This document shows positions 44,127-52,610 of a stretch of DNA of 64,000 nt, piece by piece. Location of the stretch: the NCBI GenBank assembly GCA_020832305.1, contig JAFIEV010000046.1, forward strand, positions 1 through 64,000. Reading direction: 5' to 3'. Numbering within the stretch: position 1 is the stretch's first letter; each line of letters starts with the position of its first letter. A model generated the notes under the pieces. That model saw only the letters and a list, made by a program, of their open reading frames with translations. It had not been told where the DNA came from and searched no databases. Both the position numbers and the translations under genes were made by a program. The DNA is from Cyclobacteriaceae bacterium. Its GTDB lineage: Bacteria; Bacteroidota; Bacteroidia; Cytophagales; Cyclobacteriaceae.

Positions 44127-46352
44127 ATGAGGTTAATAGAATCAATATTTCTCAGCAAGGTCATCAGTTATAACTGGGTTTTGCTTTTAGTAGGCTTGCT
44201 ATATTTTAATTATCCGGTTACGGGGCAGACTCAATCACCTAATGGATTCTCCTTGTCCACAGAACTTTCATCTCTAGAAATTAACAATGACGGTCGTATG
44301 GAATTAGTCACAAAGGCGGAGGGCTATTTTTCCATTTGGTCTGACAACGGAAACTGGTGGTCTCTAAAACTTTGGAAACCTTCTTCCATGGAGCAACTTG
44401 GCAAAACAGTTGAAGTATATTCTTCTGACCAAAAACCCATAATTCAATTTGCTAATAATTCGGGAACATTAAGGTATGAAAAAATCTTCGTAGGTCAAGA
44501 GAAACTAGACATTGACCTTTCAGTGACCGTAAGTGTGGAAGGTAATGCCTATCTTTTTATTGCAAAAATAGAAAATCTTGAAACTGAATGGGTAGTGAGG
44601 GAGATTAAAGTCCCTGATTTAAATAATATTTCTGATTCTGAAAATCCGCTAACAGTTTACTGGCCAAATGGTTTGGGAGAGAGATTTGAGGATGCTTTGG
44701 ACTTTGGAAGCAGGTCATTTACCTATCCCAGCGGTAGTGCCACTATGCCTTGGTTTGCCTTAGCCAATAGCGAGGGGGGGATCTACATAGGCGCACATGA
44801 TGTTGACAGGAATTCGAAAAGATTTCATGCTTCCTATAATGAAGAGTCCGGAAATTTTAAATTTGACGTAACACAATTTCCTTTTGCCAATGGAAAAATA
44901 GAATTGCCACCTATAATTTTGCAACCATATAGAGGTTCTTGGCATACTGCATCGAAAATATACCGTGAATGGTTTGACATGGCTATCCCCCTTTACCCAA
45001 GTCCGGAGTGGGTGCGTCACGGATCTGGATGGCTGCTTACCATTTTAAAACAACAAAATGGTGAGGTGATGTGGGAATATGGGCAAATGGATGAGCTATG
45101 TGACGTTGCGGATGAATGGAATCTGGATGTAATCGGACTATTTGGATGGGCCCATGGGGGACATGACTATCTATATCCGGATTATTATCCGGACCCTTTA
45201 ATGGGCGGAACCCAGAAACTTAAGGAAGCCCTGAAGCTTGCCAAGGAAAGGGGAAAGAGAACTATTCTATATGCGAATGGTCAGCTAATTGATACATCTA
45301 CTGATTATTACCGTTATAATGGCAATGATGTAATTGCTGTTGATGAAAGAAGATTGCCCTACGTGTTTCCTATCAGAAAATTCAACAGTGCTACTCCAAT
45401 GGTGTTTTCTAAGGCATGTATGGGGGCTGAAAGGTGGAGACAACGAATGATGGAATTGGCTATACAGGCATATGAGTTGGGTGCTGATGGGATCTTGTAC
45501 GACCAAGTTGGCGTCATAGGTCCTTCACTGTGTTTTAGTGAGGGGCATCTGCATGAAACGCCTGCTACAGCCTACACCACCTCGAGGTATGAAATGCTCA
45601 AACAAATAGCGGAACATATGAGGAAAATAGATCCTGAATTTATCATAATGTCTGAAGGAGTAATCGATTCATTTTTGGAAAGCGTCGCCTACAGTCATGG
45701 TTGGGGTGAAGGCTTCAATTTATCAAACCCTTTTATTTTGGCAGGAGTGGAAGACTTAAAAACTCAGAATGACCTAATAATGGACCAAAGCAATTCATTT
45801 CCAGAGCTTTTTCGATTCACATTTCCAGAGCATGTCATGACGCAAAGGCATGCTACACCCATGCAGGATAGGAAATATGCCAACTATGCCTGTCTATACG
45901 GTTTAAGACACGAATTGGAAAGTAGGTATAAGGCGGATGTGAAATACCTTACTGAAAATATCATTCCTGATCATCAATCCTATGCAGACCCTGCTTACTA
46001 TACACCTGATGTTGATTTGATGAATAGTATTAGCCCCGAAGAAGCTAAAAGTTATATGCACACCCTAATTGAGTTTCAACGTGCATTTAAAAATATTCTT
46101 TGGGATGGGAAATTTATTGATAATCAAGGATTAAGGGTGCATGGCAGAGGAGCGAAAGCAAAAGCATATAAATCAGAAAATTTTGTGGGAGTTTTAATAT
46201 GGAATTATAGCAATTCCGCTCAAACTATAAGTGTTGAAATGGACGGTTATACTTATTTGGAAGCCCATGAGCCAGATATGATGGACGTAGATGTTCAGAC
46301 TCCACTGGCTCCCCAGTCTATTCGATTATTGATTTGGGGAAAAACCCCTTGA
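44127..46352 (+). CDS. DUF6259-like secreted glycoside hydrolase (TIM barrel)
   Basis: This 741-aa protein has a signal peptide (LLLVGLLYFNYPVTGQ). An N-terminal beta-sandwich (~30-290) precedes a TIM barrel containing DVIGLFGWAHGGHDYLYPDY, KERGKRTILYANGQLID, GADGILYDQVGV (likely nucleophile Asp) and FIIMSEGVID (likely acid/base Glu). This arrangement is as in alpha-galactosidase-like clan-D enzymes, and a small C-terminal beta domain follows. I match it to DUF6259 from memory of the family pattern. The substrate is unknown; with GH28 and a sugar-acid dehydratase nearby, a side-chain or exo-acting role on a pectin-like glycan is plausible. Confidence 0.72.
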   Translation: MRLIESIFLSKVISYNWVLLLVGLLYFNYPVTGQTQSPNGFSLSTELSSLEINNDGRMELVTKAEGYFSIWSDNGNWWSLKLWKPSSMEQLGKTVEVYSSDQKPIIQFANNSGTLRYEKIFVGQEKLDIDLSVTVSVEGNAYLFIAKIENLETEWVVREIKVPDLNNISDSENPLTVYWPNGLGERFEDALDFGSRSFTYPSGSATMPWFALANSEGGIYIGAHDVDRNSKRFHASYNEESGNFKFDVTQFPFANGKIELPPIILQPYRGSWHTASKIYREWFDMAIPLYPSPEWVRHGSGWLLTILKQQNGEVMWEYGQMDELCDVADEWNLDVIGLFGWAHGGHDYLYPDYYPDPLMGGTQKLKEALKLAKERGKRTILYANGQLIDTSTDYYRYNGNDVIAVDERRLPYVFPIRKFNSATPMVFSKACMGAERWRQRMMELAIQAYELGADGILYDQVGVIGPSLCFSEGHLHETPATAYTTSRYEMLKQIAEHMRKIDPEFIIMSEGVIDSFLESVAYSHGWGEGFNLSNPFILAGVEDLKTQNDLIMDQSNSFPELFRFTFPEHVMTQRHATPMQDRKYANYACLYGLRHELESRYKADVKYLTENIIPDHQSYADPAYYTPDVDLMNSISPEEAKSYMHTLIEFQRAFKNILWDGKFIDNQGLRVHGRGAKAKAYKSENFVGVLIWNYSNSAQTISVEMDGYTYLEAHEPDMMDVDVQTPLAPQSIRLLIWGKTP

Positions 46353-46420
46353 ATTTCATATTCTAATCCGTTGTAAATATTGCTTTATAAAAAAGAATAT
46401 AGCAGTTTAAAATGTAACTA

Positions 46421-47590
46421 ATGAAAGTAACTTCAATTAAAACATATATCTGTCATGCGTACAGGACCAATTGGGTTTTCATAAAAGTATTTACGGATAC
46501 TGAACTTTTCGGTGTTGGTGAAGCCACTTTGGAAATGAGAGAGTTGACGGTTGCTGAAGCAGTCAAGGAATTGGAAAGAAGCCTAGTTGGTAAAGATCCA
46601 AGAAATATTGAAGCTTTTTGGCATGATACATACAGGAATGCCTATTGGCGTGGTGGACCGGTCCTGATGAGCGCACTTGCAGCTGTGGACATGGCACTTT
46701 GGGATATCAAAGGCAAGGATTTGGGAGTTCCCGTTTATCAGCTTTTGGGGGGATTGGTACGGGACAGAGTTCCTTGCTATGCAAATGGGTGGTTTGCCCC
46801 TGCCAAAAAACCTGAGGAATTCGCCGAAAAAGCTATTGAAGCAGTTAAAAAGGGGTTTAAAGGGCTAAAATGGGATCCATTTGGTTCGTCGTATATGAAT
46901 ATTACACGCCAAGAGTTAAAGCAGGCCTTGGATTGTGTTGTCGCAGTTGTCGAGGCAGTAGGGGATAGGGCTGAAATTTTGATTGAAGGCCATGGACGTT
47001 TTAACATTCCAACGGCAATTCAAATTGGTCATGCTTTAGAAGATTTTAATATTTTATGGTTTGAAGAACCTATTCCTCCTGACAATAAGGAAGGACTTGC
47101 TTATGTAAGAAGAAAAGTAAAGATACCAATTGCTGCCGGTGAACGATTGTATAGCCGTTGGGACTACCGGGATTTCTTCAAGTTGGAATGTGCTGATTAT
47201 ATTCAACCTGATGTGAGTCATGCTGGTGGATTATCTGAAATTAGAAAGATTGCTGCTATGGCCGAGTGTTACCATATTCCTATCTGCGCTCATAACCCAA
47301 GTGGGCCAATAGCTAATGCAGCAACTTTGCATTTGTCTGCATGCACTCCTAATTTTTATCTACTTGAAACCATGAGCAGTGATGTTCCTTATAGAAATAC
47401 AATTAGTACCGAAAAAGTGAAATTGGAGAATGGAATGATGCATATTAATAACGCTCCAGGCTTGGGAATTGACATTAATTTAGATGCGATACTTGGACAT
47501 CCATACTTACCCGCTGATTTGAGGCATTACAATGGGAATCTGACGCAAATAAGGGATGAAAATTCAAAGAGTTACTTTATTGGATCTTAA
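46421..47590 (+). CDS. Enolase-superfamily sugar-acid dehydratase (mandelate racemase / galactonate dehydratase-like)
   Basis: This 389-aa protein has an N-terminal capping domain (VTSIKTYICHAYRTNWVFIK) and a barrel with metal ligands in LIEGHGRF (Glu), WFEEPIPPD (Glu) and AAGERLYSRWD (Glu). The acid/base His is in CAHNPSGP, as in D-galactonate dehydratase. The HGR histidine after the first ligand is also kept. The first ligand is Glu where the E. coli galactonate enzyme has Asp, so the exact substrate (galactonate, gluconate or another aldonate) is open. The expected product is a 2-keto-3-deoxy acid, but no kinase or aldolase for it is in the locus. Last gene of the polysaccharide locus. Confidence 0.87.
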   Translation: MKVTSIKTYICHAYRTNWVFIKVFTDTELFGVGEATLEMRELTVAEAVKELERSLVGKDPRNIEAFWHDTYRNAYWRGGPVLMSALAAVDMALWDIKGKDLGVPVYQLLGGLVRDRVPCYANGWFAPAKKPEEFAEKAIEAVKKGFKGLKWDPFGSSYMNITRQELKQALDCVVAVVEAVGDRAEILIEGHGRFNIPTAIQIGHALEDFNILWFEEPIPPDNKEGLAYVRRKVKIPIAAGERLYSRWDYRDFFKLECADYIQPDVSHAGGLSEIRKIAAMAECYHIPICAHNPSGPIANAATLHLSACTPNFYLLETMSSDVPYRNTISTEKVKLENGMMHINNAPGLGIDINLDAILGHPYLPADLRHYNGNLTQIRDENSKSYFIGS

Positions 47591-47770
47591 AGCAATATTC
47601 GATAACCTACTTCATTTAATTACTGAAGTATCATGAACTATCTCATTCATATAAGCCATTAGCTTACTTTTAATCTATAACATGAGTAAAGAAGTCATTA
47701 AAATTTGTTGAATTTGGCATTTAAATAATATGATTAAATCACCTATATTGAGCTTTTGAAGCAATAAAAT

Positions 47771-48661
47771 ATGGAAAGTAGGTATAGGAGTTTGTCATTA
47801 TTCGAATTTCAGGAGCGTTTTCTTACCTCTGATAAATGTTAAGAATATCTTTCGGAACTGAAATGGAGCAAGGGACACAAATGTTAAAAATGTAATCATG
47901 AACATTATTATCAAGTCCACAATAAATACGACAGCCAATGCTCACGATGCAGACACATAGAGTCACCAACTTCTGGCAACCTCTTTCATAAGCTAAAATT
48001 TCCAATATTAAAGGCTTTCTATACAGTATACTATGTTTCTACCTCCAAAAGTGGCATTAGTTCTATAGAATTAAGTCGCAAATTAGAGTTAAGACAGAAA
48101 ACATGTCGGATTTTTAAGCAAAAGGTTGTGAAAGCCATGGAAAGCAGCAAGACAAACTTAATGATAAGTAAAGTAGATGTAGATGAAACCTGCGTTGGCA
48201 GCCAGGATGATAGCTCTATTGATCGTAAAGAAGGTAAGAAAAGGATTATGGTGGTGGCCGTTGAGCGGAAAGGTAAATGGGTTTCAAAGGTTTACGGAAA
48301 AGTCATAAAAATAGCTTCCAGGAAGAATTTGCAAAATTTTATTCAGGAACATATTTGTAACAAGGCAGAGATAAGAACCGAAGGCTGGAAGGGTTACCTG
48401 GGATTGGAAGAAGAATTTTGCAATCTGGCAAAAGAAAAATCAGGCAAGAAAGGCGAAAACTTTCCATAATTGCATCGGGTAATAATGATGTTCAAAGCAT
48501 AGTTGAGGAGTATTCATCACTCAGTAAAACATTTACAGGTTTATATTAATGAATATACATATCGCTAGAACAGACATAAAATGAAAGAAGGCATCTTCGA
48601 AAATCTGATTGATAGAATGATTGACCGACCTCCCTATACATATGAAATGATAATAAGTTAA
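47771..48661 (+). pseudogene. IS1595-family (ISXO2-like) transposase, decayed
   Basis: One frame from ATG 47771 to TAA 48659-48661 (about 296 codons) reads as an IS1595-type transposase. It has FEFQERFLTSDKC and LSELKWSKGHKC with a degenerate zinc-finger region, the catalytic start VDVDETCVG, RTEGWKGYLGLEEEF, LRSIHHSVKHLQVYINEYTY and ENLIDRMIDRPPY. Five in-frame stops interrupt it (after SDKC, after GHKC, after GENFP, after MMFKA and after EYTYR) but there is no frameshift. The longest intact piece is 113 codons at 48128-48469. It marks the end of the polysaccharide locus and is inactive as read. Confidence 0.75.
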
Positions 48662-49245
48662 TAGCCTGGTTCAATTATATTATTAACTTCTGACTAATAC
48701 CTTAATGTAAAGTAAATATAAAAAAATTATTCAATTTAATTCGATTATTAAAATACTTTTCTTTAAAATAAAATTTAAAGGATTATAAATATTACAAAGA
48801 TACGATATAAAATATGCCAAAAAGTTTTTAAAATTAGTTCAATTGGTATTATGAAAAGGATATATATGTTTTTAACTGCTTACTTTTAGGAAAAGTAGTG
48901 TAGTTAAACATTCAGTTAATTGTCTTAGAATTGAAGTTAATGACTGAAATAAATTGAAACTCATACCCTCATATAATGAGACGCGATAGTGTAATTAATA
49001 TTCAGATGGCATGTTTGTAAGCTCTGTCCGGGCTTAACGATAGTAAAACTATTTCCAATTGCCCAATCTGGTAGTGCTGAAAATTAGTAAGGCACAAAAA
49101 ATAATCTCCCCCCCCGTAATCGATTACGTAAATTATTCTGTAAACCAAAAGGAAAATAGGGCTTGCGTTTATTAATTTAGTGTATCGCTAAGCAGACTTT
49201 GCTTCGCGCATTGCTACTAAATCCAAAACCTGTAAACCCTGATTG
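48662..49245. other. AT-rich noncoding stretch upstream of the apiosidase-type genes
   Basis: No credible gene. The stretch 48662-48980 is very AT-rich. The last part holds the LacI-type operator at 49115-49128, preceded by a run of C residues, and should contain the promoter for the hydrolase pair. Confidence 0.5.
49115..49128. promoter_or_regulatory. LacI-type operator, site 1
   Basis: CGTAATCGATTACG is a perfect 14-bp palindrome with the central CG typical of LacI/GalR operators. It lies 118 bp upstream of ATG 49246. The identical 14-mer occurs at 55640-55653 beside the lacI-type gene, strongly suggesting one regulon. Confidence 0.78.
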
Positions 49246-50712
49246 ATGAAACAACCTGCCCTTTCAATACTTGCCACCTTTATGTACGCATGCAGCTTCT
49301 CGCTGTTTATTTCCTGCGAAAGTAAAAAGCCTGAAGTTCCTTCCACAACCTATATTGATGTGGATGAACGATCTCCATGGTATTGGAATTACAAAGGGAA
49401 AACCCTGGTTCTGCTGGGGGGAAGCTGGCAGGACAATATGTTTAACCACCCTACCGGCCTTAAAGACCACCTCGATGTAATGCTTTCCGTGGGCGCCAAC
49501 TACATCCGCAATACCATGAGCCATAGAAATGTAGGCAATGTATTTGCCTATGAAAAAAATACCGATGGCCTTTTCGATCTCAATCACTTCAACAAAGAAT
49601 ACTGGCAGCGATATTCAAATTTCCTCGAACTTACCTACCAGCGCGATATTATTGTTCAACTCGAAATATGGGACCCGTGGGATATGTATGAAGACCATCA
49701 GTCCTTTGGAGGATGGTCGCATCATCCACTCAACCCGGCCAATAATGTAAATTATTCCACAGCATCTTCGGGCCTTCCTGAAATCATCGATTATCCACCC
49801 GTAGGCAGGCCAACCGGGCATCCCTTCTTCAAAACTTTACCCGAAATGGATAATAATGAAATACTGCTTTCGCATCAAAAGGCTTATATGGACACACTTT
49901 TATCCATCTCGCTTAATTATCCGCATATTTTATATTGTGTGCATAATGAAACGGGAGAAAATGTAGCATTTGGTGACTTTTGGGCAGATTTTATCCGTCA
50001 AAAGGCAAATGAGAAAGGGGTTAAAGTGCATGTAACAGATATGCGCCGCAATGAAAATGTACGCAGTGAAGACCAGAACCACCTGTACAACCAACCCGAT
50101 CGCTATTCTTTTATCGACATCTCTCAGAATAATGCCTGGGAGGGGCTGGGCCAGAAGCATTATGACAATATTTTATATGTAAAGGATCGTATTTCTTCAC
50201 ATCCCCGCCCTATTAATCACAACAAAAACTATGGCGCTGTACGGCATGGTGAAGAGGAATCGGTGGCCCGGATGGGCAGAATGATATTTGCCGGAGCTGC
50301 AAGCGCCCGTTTTCACCGGCCACATCCAATGGAAGATCCGGCATTTATGTACGAAAAGACAGAATTTGGACTGGGCCTGAGTCCCCGGGCACAAAAGATC
50401 ATAACATCTCTCCGGATGGTGACGGATGAACTGGATTTGGCCCTGGTATCACCACAAAATGAGCTCCTGGTAGACAGGGATGAAAATGAAGCCTATCTAC
50501 TGGCTGAACCTGATAAACAATACGCAATATACTTTCCGGACGGTGGCTCGGTAAGCCTCGAATTATCCAAAGATAAAAATGATTGGATGCTGCGATGGAT
50601 CAACCTGGATGAAGCCGCTTGGAAAGAAGCGATTCTGCTGGAATCACAAAATTTTACCGAAATCACGACTCCCGCACAAGGGCATTGGATAGCATTAATA
50701 CGTAAAAAATGA
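49246..50712 (+). CDS. Putative glycoside hydrolase lipoprotein (TIM barrel with collagen-binding-like C-terminus)
   Basis: Translation is taken from ATG 49246 (a TTG precedes it in frame). The 488-aa product has a lipoprotein signal (FMYACSFSLFISCESK). The barrel includes VLLGGSWQDNMFN, GANYIRNTM, IIVQLEIWDPWDMYEDH and ILYCVHNETGEN, whose Glu sits like an acid/base. The C-terminal YAIYFPDGGSVSLELSKDK segment resembles the putative collagen-binding domain found at the end of DUF4038 proteins. I do not recognise the exact family. It overlaps the next hydrolase by 4 bp (ATGA) and lies behind a LacI-type operator, so a role in releasing apiose-containing oligosaccharides is inferred. Confidence 0.78.
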   Translation: MKQPALSILATFMYACSFSLFISCESKKPEVPSTTYIDVDERSPWYWNYKGKTLVLLGGSWQDNMFNHPTGLKDHLDVMLSVGANYIRNTMSHRNVGNVFAYEKNTDGLFDLNHFNKEYWQRYSNFLELTYQRDIIVQLEIWDPWDMYEDHQSFGGWSHHPLNPANNVNYSTASSGLPEIIDYPPVGRPTGHPFFKTLPEMDNNEILLSHQKAYMDTLLSISLNYPHILYCVHNETGENVAFGDFWADFIRQKANEKGVKVHVTDMRRNENVRSEDQNHLYNQPDRYSFIDISQNNAWEGLGQKHYDNILYVKDRISSHPRPINHNKNYGAVRHGEEESVARMGRMIFAGAASARFHRPHPMEDPAFMYEKTEFGLGLSPRAQKIITSLRMVTDELDLALVSPQNELLVDRDENEAYLLAEPDKQYAIYFPDGGSVSLELSKDKNDWMLRWINLDEAAWKEAILLESQNFTEITTPAQGHWIALIRKK

Positions 50713-52358
50713 AAAAGCATTGGTTTTTATTTATCACAGCGCTTATCGTTACAGGCGCTTGTACCCGCGGAACGGAAAAGGATGCCGTAGTCGCCGAACA
50801 ATGGTCTGAAATCAGCATCGAATTGCTGTCTGAAATGGATTATGCCAATCCCTATACCGATGTTGAGGTGTACGCCTTATTTACCCATGAATCGCATGGA
50901 AAAATCCGCAGACCAGCCTTCTGGGATGGAGGTAATTCCTGGAAGGTGCGGTTTGCTTCTCCGGTAAGTGAAGGCAGCTGGCAATGGGAAAGTTTTAGCA
51001 GCGAAGCCAGCGATAAAGGATTGCATGGCCGCAAAGGGAAGCTCGAATCTGCTGCTTATTCCGGAGACAACCACTTGATAGCAAATGGGCTGCTACGCAT
51101 GTCCCCTGGCAAACGCAATGCGGTGCATGCCAATGGCAAACCTTTTTTCGTAATTGGCGATACCCCATGGGCATTGCCATGGAGGGCTACCCATGAGGAT
51201 GTCAAAGTATATGCAGCAGACAGACAGTCAAAGGGTTTTAATGCCGCCTTGCTTATGTCTTTTTGTCCGGATACAGAAGCACAGGGACCTGATGCCAGGG
51301 CAACCTTACAGGGTTTTGCCAGGGCTTTTGAAGATATTGAAGAAGGGCATATCAATAAACCTGTCATTTCTTATTTTCAATATTTTGACCAACTGGTTGA
51401 TGTGCTGATTGCGCATGGCATAGTACCGGTATACCAGCCCATTTTTCACGGGTATGGATGGAAGGGGCTGAAAGTGCTTGGCTGGGATACCCAACCTGAA
51501 GAATACGAACGATACATGAAATATCTGATTGCCCGCTATGGAGCCCGTCCTGCCTTTTGGCTTGTTGGTGGGGATGGAGATGGCAGGTCTGCCGGGATAA
51601 TGGAAGCAGGTAAAATAACCCAACAGTGGGACGATTATCAGCAACCCACCGGAATACATTATAACCCTTTTGATACTCCGTCTGAAGGACATCCCAATAG
51701 ATATCCACATGAAAATAAAACGTATCAGGATGAGACATGGCTGGATTTTCAATGGTGCCAGACGGGGCATGGCGGAGAACACCAGTTTTACAAAGTAGAA
51801 AAAATGTACGACAACCTGCCTGTAAAAGCAGTGGCCAATGGTGAGCCTACCTACGAAGGCATTCGGGATCCTGAAAACGGTGCAGGTTGGTGGCAGGGAC
51901 ACGAAGCATGGGGACAGTTTACCAGTGGAGGTACTATGGGTGTGGTTTATGGTGCCGGTGGCATCTGGCAGTGGAAAATAAGTGCCGAGGAAGAAGGATG
52001 GCCTGCCTGGGCCAATTCGGAGATCTCCTGGAGGGATGCCCTGCATCTCGAAGGAAGTACTTATGTGGGGTATATGAAAGAAGCATTGCACGGCCTCGAT
52101 ATTAAGGATATTGAAAAACGACATGACCTGGCCGGAGGCAAGCTCTGTCTGGCAAAAGCCGGTAAAACTTATCTGGTCTATCTCCCGGAAGGAGGCGAAG
52201 TGCAATTGCAGGACCTGGTCAACGGTCTGCCATTTGTCTGGTTTAATCCAAAAACGGCTGAATTTACCGAAAAGGGTTCTGTTGGTGCTTCATCTCAGAC
52301 CTTTACCGCACCAGACAAAGCACCCTGGGTGCTGATCATCGGATCGCGGGAATTGTAG
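50709..52358 (+). CDS. Apiosidase-like glycoside hydrolase lipoprotein (DUF5060-DUF4038)
   Basis: This 549-aa protein has a lipobox signal (LFITALIVTGACTRG). Residues ~30-120 are a DUF5060 beta-domain (NPYTDVEVYALFTHESHGKI). DUF4038 follows: HANGKPFFVIGDTPWALPWR, the AFWLVGGDGDGR segment (Asp289) and VANGEPTYEGI (Glu379/Glu383), which match the putative acid/base and nucleophile regions of GH140 apiosidase-type enzymes. A collagen-binding-like C-terminus ends the protein (KTYLVYLPEGGEVQLQ). Known GH140 members cut the galacturonic acid-apiose linkage in rhamnogalacturonan II. Co-regulation with a D-apiose catabolic operon (shared operator) makes this substrate likely here. GH140 membership itself is not proven. 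Confidence 0.83.
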   Translation: MKKHWFLFITALIVTGACTRGTEKDAVVAEQWSEISIELLSEMDYANPYTDVEVYALFTHESHGKIRRPAFWDGGNSWKVRFASPVSEGSWQWESFSSEASDKGLHGRKGKLESAAYSGDNHLIANGLLRMSPGKRNAVHANGKPFFVIGDTPWALPWRATHEDVKVYAADRQSKGFNAALLMSFCPDTEAQGPDARATLQGFARAFEDIEEGHINKPVISYFQYFDQLVDVLIAHGIVPVYQPIFHGYGWKGLKVLGWDTQPEEYERYMKYLIARYGARPAFWLVGGDGDGRSAGIMEAGKITQQWDDYQQPTGIHYNPFDTPSEGHPNRYPHENKTYQDETWLDFQWCQTGHGGEHQFYKVEKMYDNLPVKAVANGEPTYEGIRDPENGAGWWQGHEAWGQFTSGGTMGVVYGAGGIWQWKISAEEEGWPAWANSEISWRDALHLEGSTYVGYMKEALHGLDIKDIEKRHDLAGGKLCLAKAGKTYLVYLPEGGEVQLQDLVNGLPFVWFNPKTAEFTEKGSVGASSQTFTAPDKAPWVLIIGSREL

Positions 52359-52610
52359 ATTTTTGAAAAGTGTTCAAGTCAGCAGGCCCTGCTTAAGTTA
52401 CGCTACTTTCAAGAGGGTATTTGAGGATAATTTATTTTAATTTTTAAAATCGTGCATTGGCCTTTTGAAGAAAAATATTGTCGATTAAAATGGAAATGGA
52501 AAAATAAAGTCCTAAAACTCCTTGAGGGAGGTGAAGGAGGGTGTTTTTAATGAAACACTTTATTTTTCCTTGCTATCCAGTGTAATGTTAGCATCTATTC
52601 GGTGTAATCC
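52359..52610. other. Intergenic region containing the second MITE-like copy
   Basis: No gene is seen. Besides the MITE-like element at 52494-52569 there is no recognisable signal. Confidence 0.4.
52494..52569. mobile_element. MITE-like element, copy 2
   Basis: Left end AAATGGAAAAATAAAGT (52494-52510) and right end ACTTTATTTTTCC (52557-52569) leave 13 bp of perfect terminal inverted repeat. The interior CTCCTTGAGGGAGGTGAAGG then AGGGTGTT matches copy 1 at 33530-33616. It lies between the apiosidase-type gene and the toxin-antitoxin pair. Confidence 0.68.

Noticed and set aside
48128-48469. 113-codon frame as an intact small transposase gene
   Set aside because: Homology continues in the same frame on both sides across stop codons, so it is only the longest surviving piece of a dead IS1595 gene.
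47771-48661. Stop-codon reassignment to explain the in-frame stops of the IS1595 frame
   Set aside because: All neighbouring genes use TAA, TAG and TGA as ordinary stops, and several stops are one transition from conserved codons, so decay is the simpler reading.
51306-52205. 299-codon open frame on the minus strand
   Set aside because: Lies wholly antisense to the apiosidase-like gene, has no family features or signal peptide, and is explained by the codon bias of the real gene.
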